Part shown: positions 43,026 to 53,128 of the stretch, one piece after another
How positions within the stretch are numbered: the first letter of the stretch is position 1
Layout: each line of letters opens with the position of its first letter
Assembly: GCA_963835055.1 (NCBI GenBank)
Contig: CAWIDU010000001.1
Coordinates: 434,001-498,000 of the forward strand
Reading direction: 5' to 3'
DNA length: 64,000 bases
DNA from: CAWIDU01 sp963835055
GTDB taxonomy: Bacteria > Patescibacteriota > Saccharimonadia > Saccharimonadales > UBA4665
Program-made: the position numbers and the translations under genes
Notes under the pieces: model-generated
The model's input: the letters and a program-made list of their open reading frames with translations, nothing else
Told to the model about the DNA's origin: nothing
Database searches by the model: none

Positions 43026-44264
43026 ATGCTCGATATTCAGTTCATCCGCGACAATCCTGACCTGGTAGCCGAGAAATCCAAACAGAAGGGCTACGAAGTC
43101 GACGTTCCAAAAATTTTAAACCGTGACAAGCAACGCCGCGAATTGCTGACGCAAATTGAAGATTTGCAGCGTCAACGTAATGAGTCTGTTAAAGCGGCTA
43201 AAGGTCAGCAACCGAACCAACACGAAATTGATGCCGGCCGCCAGCTGAAAGAACGCATTGCTGAGCTTGAAAATGTCTTGAAATCCACAGAGAAAACTTT
43301 GCAAGAAAGTCTTATGGCAGTTCCGAATGTCATGCCGGACGACACACCACTAGGCGGCGAGGAAGCTAATCGCCCAGAGCGTCACTGGGGCAGCACCGAA
43401 TCGAAAGGTTTCGAGGCTGTGGACCATTTGACGTGGGGCGAGCAGCGCGGGCTGATTGATTTCGAGCGCGGCGCCAAGGTCGCCGGCGCCAAGTTTTATT
43501 TCCTGAAAGGCCTGCTGGCCGAGCTCGACCTGGCCGTTTTCCAACTAGCCTTGAAGCTGGCCAAGCAACACGGTTTCACGGCCATGAGCGTGCCGCATAT
43601 GGTCAATAGCCGGACGCTGGAAGGTGCCGGCTTCTCGGCCCGTGGCAATGAGAAGCAAATTTATAAAATCGAAGACGAAGATTTAAACCTCATAGCCACC
43701 GCCGAAATCCCGCTGACCGGCTACCACACCGACGAAATCCTGGACGAGAAAGCTTTGCCGCTGATGTACGCCGGCATCAGCCCAGCTTACCGTGTCGAGG
43801 GCGGCGCCTACGGCAAACACAACAAGGGCCTGTTCCGCACGCATCAATTTAATAAATTAGAGCTGTATGTTTTCTGCAAACCTGAAGAATCGGAAGCAAT
43901 TCATGAGAACTTAGTGAAACTGGAAGAAGATTTATGCCAGCAGCTGGAAATCCCCTATCAAGTAGTGCGCATCGCCGCTGGCGACCTCGGCGCGCCGGCC
44001 TATAAGAAATTCGACATCGAATACTGGAGTCCGGTCGACAAAACTTACCGCGAATTAATGAGCTGCTCCAACGTCACGGATTATCAGGCACGCCGCTTGA
44101 ATATTAAGTACCGCAAAGCCGACAGCTCGAAAGAGTTCGTCCACACCCTCAACGCCACGTTGGCCGCCATGAGCCGCATCACGATTGCCTTGATCGAGAA
44201 CCATCAACAGGCTAACGGCGACCTCGAAATCCCAAATGCTCTGAAGCCATTCCTCGGCCAGTAA
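43026..44264 (+). CDS. serS: seryl-tRNA synthetase
   Basis: 412 residues. N-terminal antiparallel coiled-coil arm (about 25-105) that holds the long variable arm of tRNA-Ser; class II core with motif 1 (AMSVPHMVNSRTLEGAG), motif 2 (AYGKHNKGLFRTHQFNKLELYVF) and motif 3 (LNATLAAMSRITIALIENHQ). Complete and in frame. Confidence 0.96.
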   Translation: MLDIQFIRDNPDLVAEKSKQKGYEVDVPKILNRDKQRRELLTQIEDLQRQRNESVKAAKGQQPNQHEIDAGRQLKERIAELENVLKSTEKTLQESLMAVPNVMPDDTPLGGEEANRPERHWGSTESKGFEAVDHLTWGEQRGLIDFERGAKVAGAKFYFLKGLLAELDLAVFQLALKLAKQHGFTAMSVPHMVNSRTLEGAGFSARGNEKQIYKIEDEDLNLIATAEIPLTGYHTDEILDEKALPLMYAGISPAYRVEGGAYGKHNKGLFRTHQFNKLELYVFCKPEESEAIHENLVKLEEDLCQQLEIPYQVVRIAAGDLGAPAYKKFDIEYWSPVDKTYRELMSCSNVTDYQARRLNIKYRKADSSKEFVHTLNATLAAMSRITIALIENHQQANGDLEIPNALKPFLGQ

Positions 44265-44291
44265 TCGTTCGCATTCTCGGTCGAAAACGGC

Positions 44292-44297
44292 TATAAT
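44292..44297 (+). promoter_or_regulatory. -10 TATAAT of secA
   Basis: TATAAT 28 nt after serS; predicted +1 near 44304, giving a leader of about 56 nt with GGGGAG 13 nt before ATG 44360. Confidence 0.5.
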
Positions 44298-44359
44298 TAT
44301 GTGACGAAACCGACGAAAAAACTCTTGCGTGAGCAGAGAAGGGGAGACGCGACTGGCTG

Positions 44360-46984
44360 ATGAATATTGTCTTTAAGAAAGTTCTGGGCGATCCGCAGGC
44401 CAAGACGGTCAAGCGGCTGCGTAAGCGCGTCAAAGGTATCAATGACCTGGCTGACAAGTACAAAGCCATGTCGGACGCGCAACTCAAAGAGCAAACTGCG
44501 GTTCTGAAGAAGCGCTTGGAAAAAGAGTCGCTCGACCAAATCATGCCCGACGCTTTCGCCGTGGTCCGCGAAGCCGCCACTCGGGCGCTTGGCCAGCGGC
44601 ATTTCGATGTCCAGCTGATTGGTGGCATGGTGCTGCACGAAGGCAATGTTGCCGAAATGAAAACTGGCGAGGGCAAAACGCTGGTGGCCACGCTGCCGGT
44701 TTACCTCAATGCCTTGGAGGAAAAGGGCGTCCACGTGGTGACCGTTAACGATTATCTGGCCCAGCGCGATGCCGGCTGGATGGGGCAGGTCTATGATTTC
44801 CTCGGTATGCGAACAGGGGTCATCCTGGCCGACCATTCATATATATATGATCCCAATTTCACTAACACCGAGCATCAAGATGAGCGTTTCCGCCATCTGA
44901 AGCCCTGTCACCCGCCAAGAGGCCTACGCCGCCGATATCACCTACGGCACCAACAACGAGTACGGCTTTGACTATCTGCGCGACAACATGGTGCGCGAAG
45001 TTGATCAGCTGCGCCAGCGCGACCTGCAATTACGCCATCGTCGACGAGGTCGACTCCATCCTGATTGACGAAGCCCGCACGCCGCTGATTATTAGTGCCC
45101 CGAGCGTGACGAGCGGCAACGGCCTACGCCCAATTTGCCAAGGTTGTGCGCCAACTGACTAAGGATAAACATTTCGAAACCGACGAAAAGCGCAAAACCG
45201 TCATCCTGACCGATGCCGGCGTCGAGAAAATCCAGAAAATCTTGGGCATCGACAACTTCTACGGCTCGGAAAACATCCGCACGATTTATCACTTGCAGCA
45301 GGCGCTGCGGGCCCACGCCCTGTTCCACCGCGACAAAGATTACGTGGTCACCCGCGAGGGCGAAGTCGTCATTGTCGATGAGTTTACTGGCCGTTTACTG
45401 GCCGGCCGGCGCTATAACGAAGGCTTGCACCAGGCCATCGAGGCTAAAGAAGGCGTCGAAGTCCAGCAGGAAGCGATGACGCTGGCGACAATTTCGTTCC
45501 AGAACTATTTCCGTTTGTACAAAAAACTGTCCGGCATGACTGGTACGGCGCTGACCGAGGCCGAAGAGTTTCACCAGATCTACAAACTCGACGTCGTGGA
45601 GGTTCCGTCCAACCGCCAGCTGGTACGCGTAATGACCGCCCGGACCGAATTTATCGCACCGAGCAGGCCAAGTTCAAGGCCATTGCCCGCGAAGTCAAAA
45701 CCTTGCATACCAAGGGTCAGCCGGTGTTGCTGGGCACCGTCTCGATCGAGAAAAACGAAGTCCTCGGCGCACATGCTTAACCAAGGCCGGCGTGCCGCAC
45801 CAGGTTTTGAACGCCAAGAACAACGAGCGCGAAGCAACGATTGTCGCCAAAGCCGGCGAGAAGGGCGCCGTAACGCTGGCCACCAACATTGCCGGCCGCG
45901 GTACCGACATCGTGCTGGGCGAGGGGATTAAAGAACTCGGCGGACTTGTTTGTGCTGGGCAGTGAGCGCCACGAATCACGCCGCATCGATAACCAGCTGC
46001 GCGGTCGCTCCGGCCGCCAGGGCGATCCCGGCGTGACCCAGTTTTTTGTCAGTACTGAGGACGATTTGATGCGCATTTTCGGCGGCGACCGAATCGCCGG
46101 CGTCATGGACCGGCTGAACGTCAGCGACGATATGCCGATCGAGAACCGCTTGATTAGCAAAAGCCTGGAAGGCGCCCAGAAAAAGGTCGAAGGCTTCCAC
46201 TTCGACCAGCGCAAAAACGTCGTGCAGTACGACGACGTCATGAACCGCCATCGCAAGGCGATCTACGCTATGCGCCGCGAGATTTTGCGAGCCCACCGAC
46301 ATCAGCAAGCGCATCAAAATCCTGCTCGACGACGAAACCCACGCTCTGGCTACCTCGCCGCTGGTCACCAGTGATCAGTTTGAAGATATAGTGCGCGAAA
46401 TCTTTCCCGTTCGACGAAGCCACGCTCGATAAACTGTTCGATTCCGACGCCACTAAGTTCGAGAAGGTCCTGCAAACTGAGGCCGAGGAGTTGTACGCGG
46501 CCCGCGAAACGGCTTTCACCGCCGAGATTATGCGCAAAGTCGAGCGCGACATCTACCTGCAGGTGCTCGACAACCTCTGGATGCAGCACCTCGAAAACAT
46601 GGACCACTTGCGCGAGGGCATTCACTGGATGAGCGTTGGCCAGCAGGATCCGTTGGTCGAGTATCGCCGCCGAGGCCAGCTGTTGTTTGATGGACTGCAA
46701 AACGACGCTACGCCACGATGTTGCTGCGATCACTATTCCACGCCGAGCCGATGGCGGCCGAAGCGCTGGAGCGAGCCACCGAAACCGATCTTAACCCGCG
46801 CCGCCCGCGGCTCGGTCGAGAACGCCACGCCAAATCACCGACCGCCGAGATCGAGTTCGAGGCCGCCGACTTCGCCGACGCAAAGTCGCCGCGGCCGCCA
46901 AGAAAGCAGCAATCCAAGAGCCTCAAAAAAGCCCGCAAATCGGAGCGCAAGCGCAAAACCGCCGCCAAGCGCAGGCGAAAGTAG
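44360..46984 (+). CDS. secA: preprotein translocase ATPase SecA (many frameshifts here)
   Basis: Motor of Sec export. About 870 residues when the frame is repaired. Walker A in [11 protein letters not shown] (near 44659), [30 protein letters not shown] (near 45042), [13 protein letters not shown], and [11 protein letters not shown] near 46000. Frame breaks near 44903, 45023, 45112, 45627, 45767, 45780, 45942, 46292, 46411 and about 46705; most are explained by one surplus base, one (45627) by a lost A. The tail is Lys/Arg-rich and lacks the SEC-C zinc motif. Followed 3 nt later by the M16 gene. Confidence 0.92.
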
Positions 46985-46987
46985 ACG

Positions 46988-48299
46988 ATGCGCCACACCG
47001 CCACGGAAATCAAACTCAAAAACGGCGCCCAGGGCCTGTTATTGCACATTCCGGACGCCAGCGTCATGACCTTTGATATCAATTTTCGAGCTGGCGAATA
47101 CTTGGTTGAGCCCGACAAATGGGAAGTTCCGCACCTGATGGAGCACGTTCTGTTGGGTGCCAACGAGCTGATCCCAAGGCCCGCGATTTCCAGGCCGAGC
47201 TCGAAAAAAACGGCGCTTACAGCAACGCCACGACTGGCGTTTACGACATTACCTACGAAGCCGAATGTGCCGATTTTGAGTGGGACCGAGTGCTTGGCCT
47301 GCTGCTCACCGCCATCACCAAGCCGCTGTTTCTGGAAGAAGAGTTTAAGGCCGAATTCGGCAACGTCCAGGAGGAAATGGCCGCCCGCAGCAACAATCAC
47401 TTCCGCCGCCTCAGCCTGGAAATGCGCCAGGCTCTGGGCCTGATCGCCAAAACTGACACCGAGCGCTTGGAGCTGATGGCCAACGTCGACGCTCGACGAT
47501 ATTCGGGCCCATTATCACCGCACCCACTCGGCGCCGAATATGCGTTTTATCATCGCCGGTAATCTGACAGCCGCACGCGCGCGAGGCCATCCGGAGCTGC
47601 TGGAGAGATTGAGCTGCCACATACCGGCCAGCGTTTCGACGCTGCCGACCGAAGCGCCCACGACGCTTGGCGCGGCCGGTCTACATGCCAACGACACAGT
47701 CGAGAATCTCTATTTCTACATCGATACTTTTCTGCGCCGCCGGCTGAATGATCCTGAAACCGACGCCCTCAATTTGGCTGAACACCATGTTGACCGAAAC
47801 GCTATACTCGCGTATTCTAGGCACGGCCCGCGAGCGCGGCCTGGTTTACGGCATGAATTCCGGCCTCAGCCAAACCCGCGAGCGCCAGCAATTGGTGGTT
47901 CGGCGCCCAAGTTTCCGACAAAAATGGTTCGGCCGCTGCTGAAAATTATCGTCGATGAGCTGACCAAAGTGCTGAACGGCGAAATCTCGGCTTCGGAAAT
48001 CAAAAGCGCATCAACAATACGCCCTGGGCCGTTTCCAACGCGGCGCCCAGACTGTCGGTGGCACGGCCGCCGGCTACGCCGGCCGTTATTTCTTCGACGG
48101 CGTGATCGATGACTATTACCGCGTGCCGGAGCGCATCAGGGCGGTCACCAAACGTCAAATTGTCGACATTGCCAAGGCGATGTTTACCGAGAAAGTTTGG
48201 GCGTTCGGCGTGCTCGGCAACTGCGGCGATCCGTTTGCTGCCGAGCTGCACACCCAGTTGGCGCCGCTGTGGAGCGAAGCCGCCAAAAGCACACCCTAG
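46988..48299 (+). CDS. M16 (insulinase-like) peptidase (many frameshifts here)
   Basis: About 437 codons. Inverted zinc motif HLMEH (His49, Glu52, His53) with downstream FGNVQEEMAARSN supplying the third ligand; later FYIDTFLRRR and the second M16 half-domain (RQIVDIAKAMFT-type reading near 48150). Breaks near 47172, 47490, 47570-47610, 47690, 47780 and 48007. Forms an operon with secA, between secA and prfB where other bacteria have no peptidase. No signal peptide, so it may act on cytoplasmic peptides, possibly cleaved signal peptides (inference). Confidence 0.8.
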
Positions 48300-48303
48300 C
48301 TGC

Positions 48304-48309
48304 TATAAT
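48304..48309 (+). promoter_or_regulatory. -10 TATAAT of prfB
   Basis: TATAAT ends 8 nt before ATG 48318. Confidence 0.5.
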
Positions 48310-48317
48310 TATCAGAT

Positions 48318-49393
48318 ATGGAAGAGCAGGCCAGGGACCTACGAGCCCAAATTGACGCAGGCGATGTACGCAGTTGAAAATGCCCGAGCTGAAGGCCGAA
48401 TTATTGAAGTTGCAGAAGAAGGCCGCCGAGCCGGATTTCTGGAATGATTCTAGCCAAGCCCAGGAAATTTCCAAGCGCGTCTCGGCACTCAATAGTCGCA
48501 CCCAACCCTGGTTTCAATTGTCGGAAAGCGCCCAAGAGCTGGTCGAGCTGGCCGGCCTGGAAGACCAAACCATGGCCCACGAGCTCAAACAAAATTTCGA
48601 AAAGTTGCAGACCGAATTCGACAAGCTAAAACAAGATCTGAAATTCAACGGACCCTACGACGACCACGCCGCCATCCTCAGCCTGCACGCCGGCGCCGGT
48701 GGCACCGACGCCCAAGACTGGACGCAAATGCTATTCCGGATGTACAGCCGCTATGCCGAAGACAGCGGCTGGGCGGTTAGTGTCGTCGACGAGTCGCCCG
48801 GCGACGAGGCCGGGCTGAAAAGTCTGACGCTGGAGATCGATGGTGATTTCGCTTACGGTAAATTGAAGGGCGAGCACGGCGTCCACCGTCTGGTGCGCCT
48901 CAGTCCGTTCAACGCCGACCATTTGCGCCAAACCAGCTTCGCCAAGGTCGAAGTGATGCCCAAGATCGACCGGCCCGACGAGCTAGAAATTGATGATAAG
49001 GATCTCAAGGTCGACGTCTACCGCAGTGGTGGCCACGGCGGCCAGTCGGTCAACACCACCGATTCGGCCGTCCGTGTGACACACCTGCCGACCGGCATCG
49101 CTGTCGCCATCCAAAATGAAAGATCTCAGTTGCAAAATAAAGAAACGGCCATGACGATTTTGCGATCCAGACTAGCCCAACTGCAAATCGAACAACACGC
49201 CGAAAAACTCCACGAATTAAAAGGTCCCAATCAATCGGCGGAGTGGGGCAACCAAATCCGCAGCTATGTTTTACATCCTTATAAACAAGTCAAAGACCTG
49301 CGCACTGGCTACGAAACCAGCGACCCCGACAAAGTCCTCGACGGCGCCCTTGACCCGCTAATTGACGCCTACCTCGAAAAGACAATAGGCTGA
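48318..49393 (+). CDS. prfB: peptide chain release factor 2 (frame break near codon 19)
   Basis: Terminates at UGA/UAA. MEEQARDLRAQIDAGDVRS is followed by TGA; the rest (LKMPELKAELLKLQKK...) is in the -1 frame from 48374. RF2 genes often have a programmed +1 shift at a TGA in a CTT-TGA-C context with an upstream SD, but here the shift is in the other direction and the context AGT-TGA-A does not fit, so one lost base is more likely. SPF tripeptide in VRLSPFNADHLRQTSF and GGQ in [17 protein letters not shown] identify RF2. Confidence 0.93.
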
Positions 49394-49409
49394 AAATTCA
49401 GAACATGTG

Positions 49410-49438
49410 TTGACTAAAAGCAGCATAAATGCTAACAT
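49410..49438 (+). promoter_or_regulatory. promoter TTGACT-17-TAACAT
   Basis: TTGACT (49410-49415), 17-bp spacer, TAACAT (49433-49438), ending 6 nt before ATG 49445. Confidence 0.65.
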
Positions 49439-49444
49439 ATATTT

Positions 49445-50146
49445 ATGTCTCAAGGAGAGCATTATATTGACCCCTCGGCTCTAGCTGAGGTTTTAGCCTA
49501 TGGCGGTAAACCGTTTATGGATGCCACCGTCAGTCTTAACGATGCCCAAGTTCGGCCAGTTTTAGAAGCTAGAGCAACTGAAGCAGAGCTTTCGGCAGGT
49601 AAAGCTTATGTCTTGGATTGTTTGCAGAAACTTAGCACAATATATCCGGCGGAAAGTATAAGCCAGACCCATCGTAGTCAAAACTTTGTTCCTTATAAAG
49701 CCTTAGAAGGTTCTAATGAACTTCCTTTGCCGAGTACGGCCGAAATTATGAGGATAAGAAGCGTCGAATCATTTGCGAGTTCGGCAGCTGCCATTGTAAC
49801 GAGCCCACTTGTTACCCAAAATCTACTCGCCGCAAGAACTGGGTATACTCGGGCGGCTATAAGCAAGATATTTTCGAAGCATTTCTTGCCATATGGCTTA
49901 ATTACCGAAGCAGGGCAAATGGCTTTATCAGCGAGAAAAGGTAAACCCACTAATGTCTACTCCCGCACTCCACTTCTAGATAAATATGTTGAAGCGGTCC
50001 CCGAGATAAGAGCTGAAATAAGATTGCAAACAATGAGCCAAAAATTTGGCAAAAATCGCACTGAGCTACTTGAGTTTTTACTGGATCTTGGTGAAGGTAG
50101 CGTTGCCGCTTTACTATTAGGCGAACAATCAGACAGCGAAGCATAG
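49445..50146 (+). CDS. unknown protein with winged-helix-like segment
   Basis: 233 residues, no membrane helix. A central stretch, PLVTQNLLAARTGYTRAAIS followed by KIFSKHFLPYGLI, reads like a helix-turn-helix with wing. N-terminal region MSQGEHYIDPSALAEVLAYGG and C-terminal helices (KNRTELLEFLLDLGEGSVAALLLG) are not recognised. Clearly more AT-rich than prfB and ftsE on each side and with its own leaderless promoter. It interrupts the prfB-ftsE order, so it may be an acquired regulator. Confidence 0.65.
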   Translation: MSQGEHYIDPSALAEVLAYGGKPFMDATVSLNDAQVRPVLEARATEAELSAGKAYVLDCLQKLSTIYPAESISQTHRSQNFVPYKALEGSNELPLPSTAEIMRIRSVESFASSAAAIVTSPLVTQNLLAARTGYTRAAISKIFSKHFLPYGLITEAGQMALSARKGKPTNVYSRTPLLDKYVEAVPEIRAEIRLQTMSQKFGKNRTELLEFLLDLGEGSVAALLLGEQSDSEA

Positions 50147-50155
50147 AAGTTTTGT

Positions 50156-50161
50156 TATAAT
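50156..50161 (+). promoter_or_regulatory. -10 TATAAT of ftsE
   Basis: TATAAT ends 7 nt before ATG 50169. Confidence 0.6.
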
Positions 50162-50168
50162 AGCCCTA

Positions 50169-50852
50169 ATGATTCTGCTCGATAGGGTAACCAAAACTTA
50201 TAGCAAAACCAGCGGGCCGGTATTGGATCGCGTCAGTTTGCACGTCGAGCCAAAAGAATTCGTCATCGTCGTCGGCCAGAGTGGGGCGGGCAAGACTACA
50301 TTGCTCCGGTTGTTAACCAGAGAAGAGCGGCCGACCTCTGGCAAAATCGTGGTAGGCGGCGTCGATTACGACAAATTGCCCGACAAGGACATCCCGCTGC
50401 TGCGGCGCAAAATCGGCGTCGTTTTCCAGGATTTCAAATTACTACCGAACAAGAACGTTTTCGAGAACGTGGCATTCGCCCTGGAAATCGTCGGCGCCGG
50501 CAACCGCGAGATCCGTAACACCGTGCCAAAAGTTTTGGACATCGTCAACCTGAAAGGCAAGGAGAAACACATGCCGCTGCAACTGTCCGGCGGTGAGCGC
50601 CAACGAGTAGCCATCGCCCGGGCGGTGGTTCGCCAGCCGCGGATTCTGATCGCTGACGAGCCGACCGGCAATCTCGATCCCAAGCATGCTTGGGATGTTA
50701 TCCGGGTGCTGGAAAAAATTAATCGTTATGGCACGACGGTGCTGCTGACGACGCACAACGTCGAAATCGTCAATAAACTAAAGCGCCGCGTGGTGACGCT
50801 GCAAAACGGCAAAGTCACCAGCGATAAGGCTAACGCCGGCTACAAGCTGTAG
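50169..50852 (+). CDS. ftsE: cell division ATP-binding protein FtsE
   Basis: 227 residues. Walker [10 protein letters not shown] (36-44), Q-loop [12 protein letters not shown], signature [14 protein letters not shown] and Walker [13 protein letters not shown]. With FtsX it forms an ABC complex that switches on wall hydrolases at division rather than transporting. 8 nt before ftsX. Confidence 0.95.
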   Translation: MILLDRVTKTYSKTSGPVLDRVSLHVEPKEFVIVVGQSGAGKTTLLRLLTREERPTSGKIVVGGVDYDKLPDKDIPLLRRKIGVVFQDFKLLPNKNVFENVAFALEIVGAGNREIRNTVPKVLDIVNLKGKEKHMPLQLSGGERQRVAIARAVVRQPRILIADEPTGNLDPKHAWDVIRVLEKINRYGTTVLLTTHNVEIVNKLKRRVVTLQNGKVTSDKANAGYKL

Positions 50853-50860
50853 GTTTATAT

Positions 50861-51802
50861 ATGAAAGCCCAACTGATTACTCTTTGGCGTATCATCCACA
50901 CCGGCATTGTTAATTTCATCCGGAATATCAGCCTGGCCATCGCCGCCATGGCTGTCATGGTGGTGACCCTGACCATAGTCCTATTCTCGCTAATCACCAA
51001 CGCCACTTTCAGCAACACCATCGCCCAGATTACCAGCAAAATCGACATCTCGGTCTATCTCAAAGATTCGGTGACGTCCAGCCAAACCACGCAATTGTTG
51101 AAACAGATTAAGGCGTTGCCCAATGTCAAAAGCGTCCAGTATCTGACCAAGGCCCAAGCCCTGCAACAGTACGAGCAGCAAAACGCCGGTAACGAGCAAC
51201 TGCTGACGGCCATCGATGAAACTTCCAATCCACTGCCAGCGACGGTCCTCATTAGGCCGGTTAACCTCAACCGTATCCAAGACATCAAGACTTTTCTCAG
51301 CAAGTCGAATATCGCCGCCGAGCAATCCGACCAGCCGAGCTATAGCGGCGACCGCGAAGCGGCCATCAACAAGATTACCCACGCCACCGACGTGCTGCGC
51401 GAAATCGGTGTTTTCACAGTGGTCGTTTTCGCCGTCATCTGCGCCCTGATCATTTTCAACACCATTCAAATGGCCATCTTCAACCGCCGCGACGAGATCC
51501 AAATTATGCGCTTGTTGGGCGCCAGCACCGGCTACATTCGCGGGCCGTTCATCGTCGAGAGCGCCATTTACGGCATTTTGTCAGCCGTCCTCTCGGTCCT
51601 AATTATCAACACGGCGTTCGTGGCGGCCAGCGGTACCTTGCAGGCCAGCAGCCTCGGCTTACTCGACATCGGTTACGCCAATAATTATTTCGACCGTCAT
51701 TTCTTCCTGCTTTTGACGATCCAGCTGCTGCTTGGTATAGTATTAGGAGCGGTCTCTTCGACTATTGCGACCCGCCGCTACCTGAAATTCAAAACGAAAT
51801 AG
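50861..51802 (+). CDS. ftsX: cell division protein FtsX
   Basis: 313 residues, four membrane helices (about 22-46, 180-203, 232-255, 280-303) with a large extracellular loop between the first and second, the part that contacts the hydrolase. The FtsX signature NTIQMAIFNRRDEIQIMRLLGAS is at about 200-225 (inner coupling helix). ATG 50861 follows ftsE directly. Confidence 0.94.
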   Translation: MKAQLITLWRIIHTGIVNFIRNISLAIAAMAVMVVTLTIVLFSLITNATFSNTIAQITSKIDISVYLKDSVTSSQTTQLLKQIKALPNVKSVQYLTKAQALQQYEQQNAGNEQLLTAIDETSNPLPATVLIRPVNLNRIQDIKTFLSKSNIAAEQSDQPSYSGDREAAINKITHATDVLREIGVFTVVVFAVICALIIFNTIQMAIFNRRDEIQIMRLLGASTGYIRGPFIVESAIYGILSAVLSVLIINTAFVAASGTLQASSLGLLDIGYANNYFDRHFFLLLTIQLLLGIVLGAVSSTIATRRYLKFKTK

Positions 51803-51812
51803 TATAACTAGA

Positions 51813-51850
51813 GGGCTTGGGGATTTACGAAATCCCATTTTCAAGCACCC
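51813..51850 (+). terminator. double hairpin after ftsX
   Basis: GGGATTT-ACG-AAATCCC stem nested in GGGCTTG ... CAAGC-ACCC. Little T-run follows; possible terminator or processing site between ftsX and the CHAP gene. Confidence 0.45.
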
Positions 51851-51920
51851 CTTAACATGGAGGGTGACAAACTTGCATCGACCTGCTATAATTATCACTG
51901 GCATCAACCAAAACAAAAAA

Positions 51921-53084
51921 ATGTCCTTATTCAATAAGTTGCTGCACCATTCTTTGACGCGTCTGCGGGCGCTGGTTATCGTAGTAGCCGGCCTCGGCTT
52001 GATTAGCGGCACGCTGATAGTCCATGCCGACCAATTCGACAGCCAGATCAATGGTTTGCAAAGCCAGAATGCCGCCACCCAAGCGCTGGTCAACGGCCTG
52101 GCAGCCCAAGCTTCCAGTTATCAAGACGCCATCAATGTCCTCGACCAGCAAGTCAACGCCCTCGAGGCGGCCATGCAGCTCAATCAAACCAAGCAAGTCG
52201 ACCTGCAACAACAAATCACCACCGACCAAGCTCAAATTGACCAGAAGAAAACTCAGCTTGGCGCCGACGTCAAGGCTATGTATATCGACGGCTCGATGAC
52301 CACTATCGAAGAGCTGGCCACCAGCAAGAACCTCAGCGATTACATCGACAAGGAGCAGTACCGCACCGATGTTCAGAACCAGCTCGACGACCAAATCCAG
52401 CAAATCGCCGACCTCGAAGCTCAACTGCAGCAACAGAAGAGCCAGTTGGATATTCTGGTTAAGACCGAAACCCAGCAAAACAATCAACTACTTGGTGACC
52501 AGAGCCAACAACAACAACTGTTGGCTTACAACCAGAGCCAGCAGGCTGCCTATAACGCCCAGATCGCTTCTAACCAAAGTCAGATTGCCCAGCTTCGTGA
52601 GGAACAGGTTGTAGCTAACAGACAGCTGGATAGCTCCGGCCAGGTCATATCGAGTGGGTCATGCGGCGGTAGCTACCCAGCAACAGCATCGGGATATTAT
52701 GGTTCTTGGGGCTGTAATTATGCTCATACTAGTGATTCTGTACCTGGCTGCCAATACCTTGATAGCTGGGCTATGTGTAACCGTGAGTGCGTTAGCTACA
52801 CCGCCTGGATGGTATATGAAACATACGGTATAAATACCACCGGCTTTGGTAACGCAAACCAGTGGCCCGCTAGCGCCGCGGCTGTAGGTATTCAAACTGG
52901 AAGTACGCCCAAGGTTGGCTCGGTTGCGATATACCTGGGCGGTACATTTGGCCACGCAATGTGGGTTGTTGGTGTCAGCGGCAGTCAAATACACGTCTAT
53001 TCATATAATGACGAATACGACGGTAATTTTTATGACCATTGGGTCAGCTCAGCCGGCCTGACCTACATCTACTTCGGCGGTTAA
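51921..53084 (+). CDS. coiled-coil CHAP-domain murein hydrolase (PcsB/RipC-like)
   Basis: 387 residues. Signal/anchor helix (about 15-36), a long coiled coil (38-240, Gln-rich) and a C-terminal CHAP amidase/endopeptidase domain with catalytic Cys290 (ECVSYTAWMVYE) and His345 (FGHAMWVV), then YNDEYDGNFYDHW. This is the layout of PcsB and other FtsEX-activated hydrolases, in which the coiled coil binds FtsX. Its location right after ftsEX supports that. The MSLFNKLL start is preferred; the longer reading has no N-terminal signal at its front. Four more Cys in 248-286 may form disulfides. Confidence 0.9.
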   Translation: MSLFNKLLHHSLTRLRALVIVVAGLGLISGTLIVHADQFDSQINGLQSQNAATQALVNGLAAQASSYQDAINVLDQQVNALEAAMQLNQTKQVDLQQQITTDQAQIDQKKTQLGADVKAMYIDGSMTTIEELATSKNLSDYIDKEQYRTDVQNQLDDQIQQIADLEAQLQQQKSQLDILVKTETQQNNQLLGDQSQQQQLLAYNQSQQAAYNAQIASNQSQIAQLREEQVVANRQLDSSGQVISSGSCGGSYPATASGYYGSWGCNYAHTSDSVPGCQYLDSWAMCNRECVSYTAWMVYETYGINTTGFGNANQWPASAAAVGIQTGSTPKVGSVAIYLGGTFGHAMWVVGVSGSQIHVYSYNDEYDGNFYDHWVSSAGLTYIYFGG

Positions 53085-53114
53085 ACCTTTTCAGCTTAGC
53101 GCCAGCTTTCTTGC

Positions 53115-53120
53115 TATAAT
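53115..53120 (+). promoter_or_regulatory. -10 TATAAT of ctpA
   Basis: TATAAT ends 8 nt before ATG 53129. Confidence 0.55.
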
Positions 53121-53128
53121 TGGTAGCA

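Noticed and set aside
44301..44360. GTG-started 19-codon reading ([19 protein letters not shown]) whose TGA overlaps the secA ATG, possible SecM-like leader peptide
   Set aside because: The -10 TATAAT ends only 3 nt before this GTG, so predicted +1 (about 44304) lies inside it and the start would not be transcribed.
48318..48377. Programmed frameshift in prfB
   Set aside because: The in-frame TGA is present, but the downstream frame is -1, not +1; there is no CTT before the TGA and no upstream SD-like signal. One lost base explains it better.
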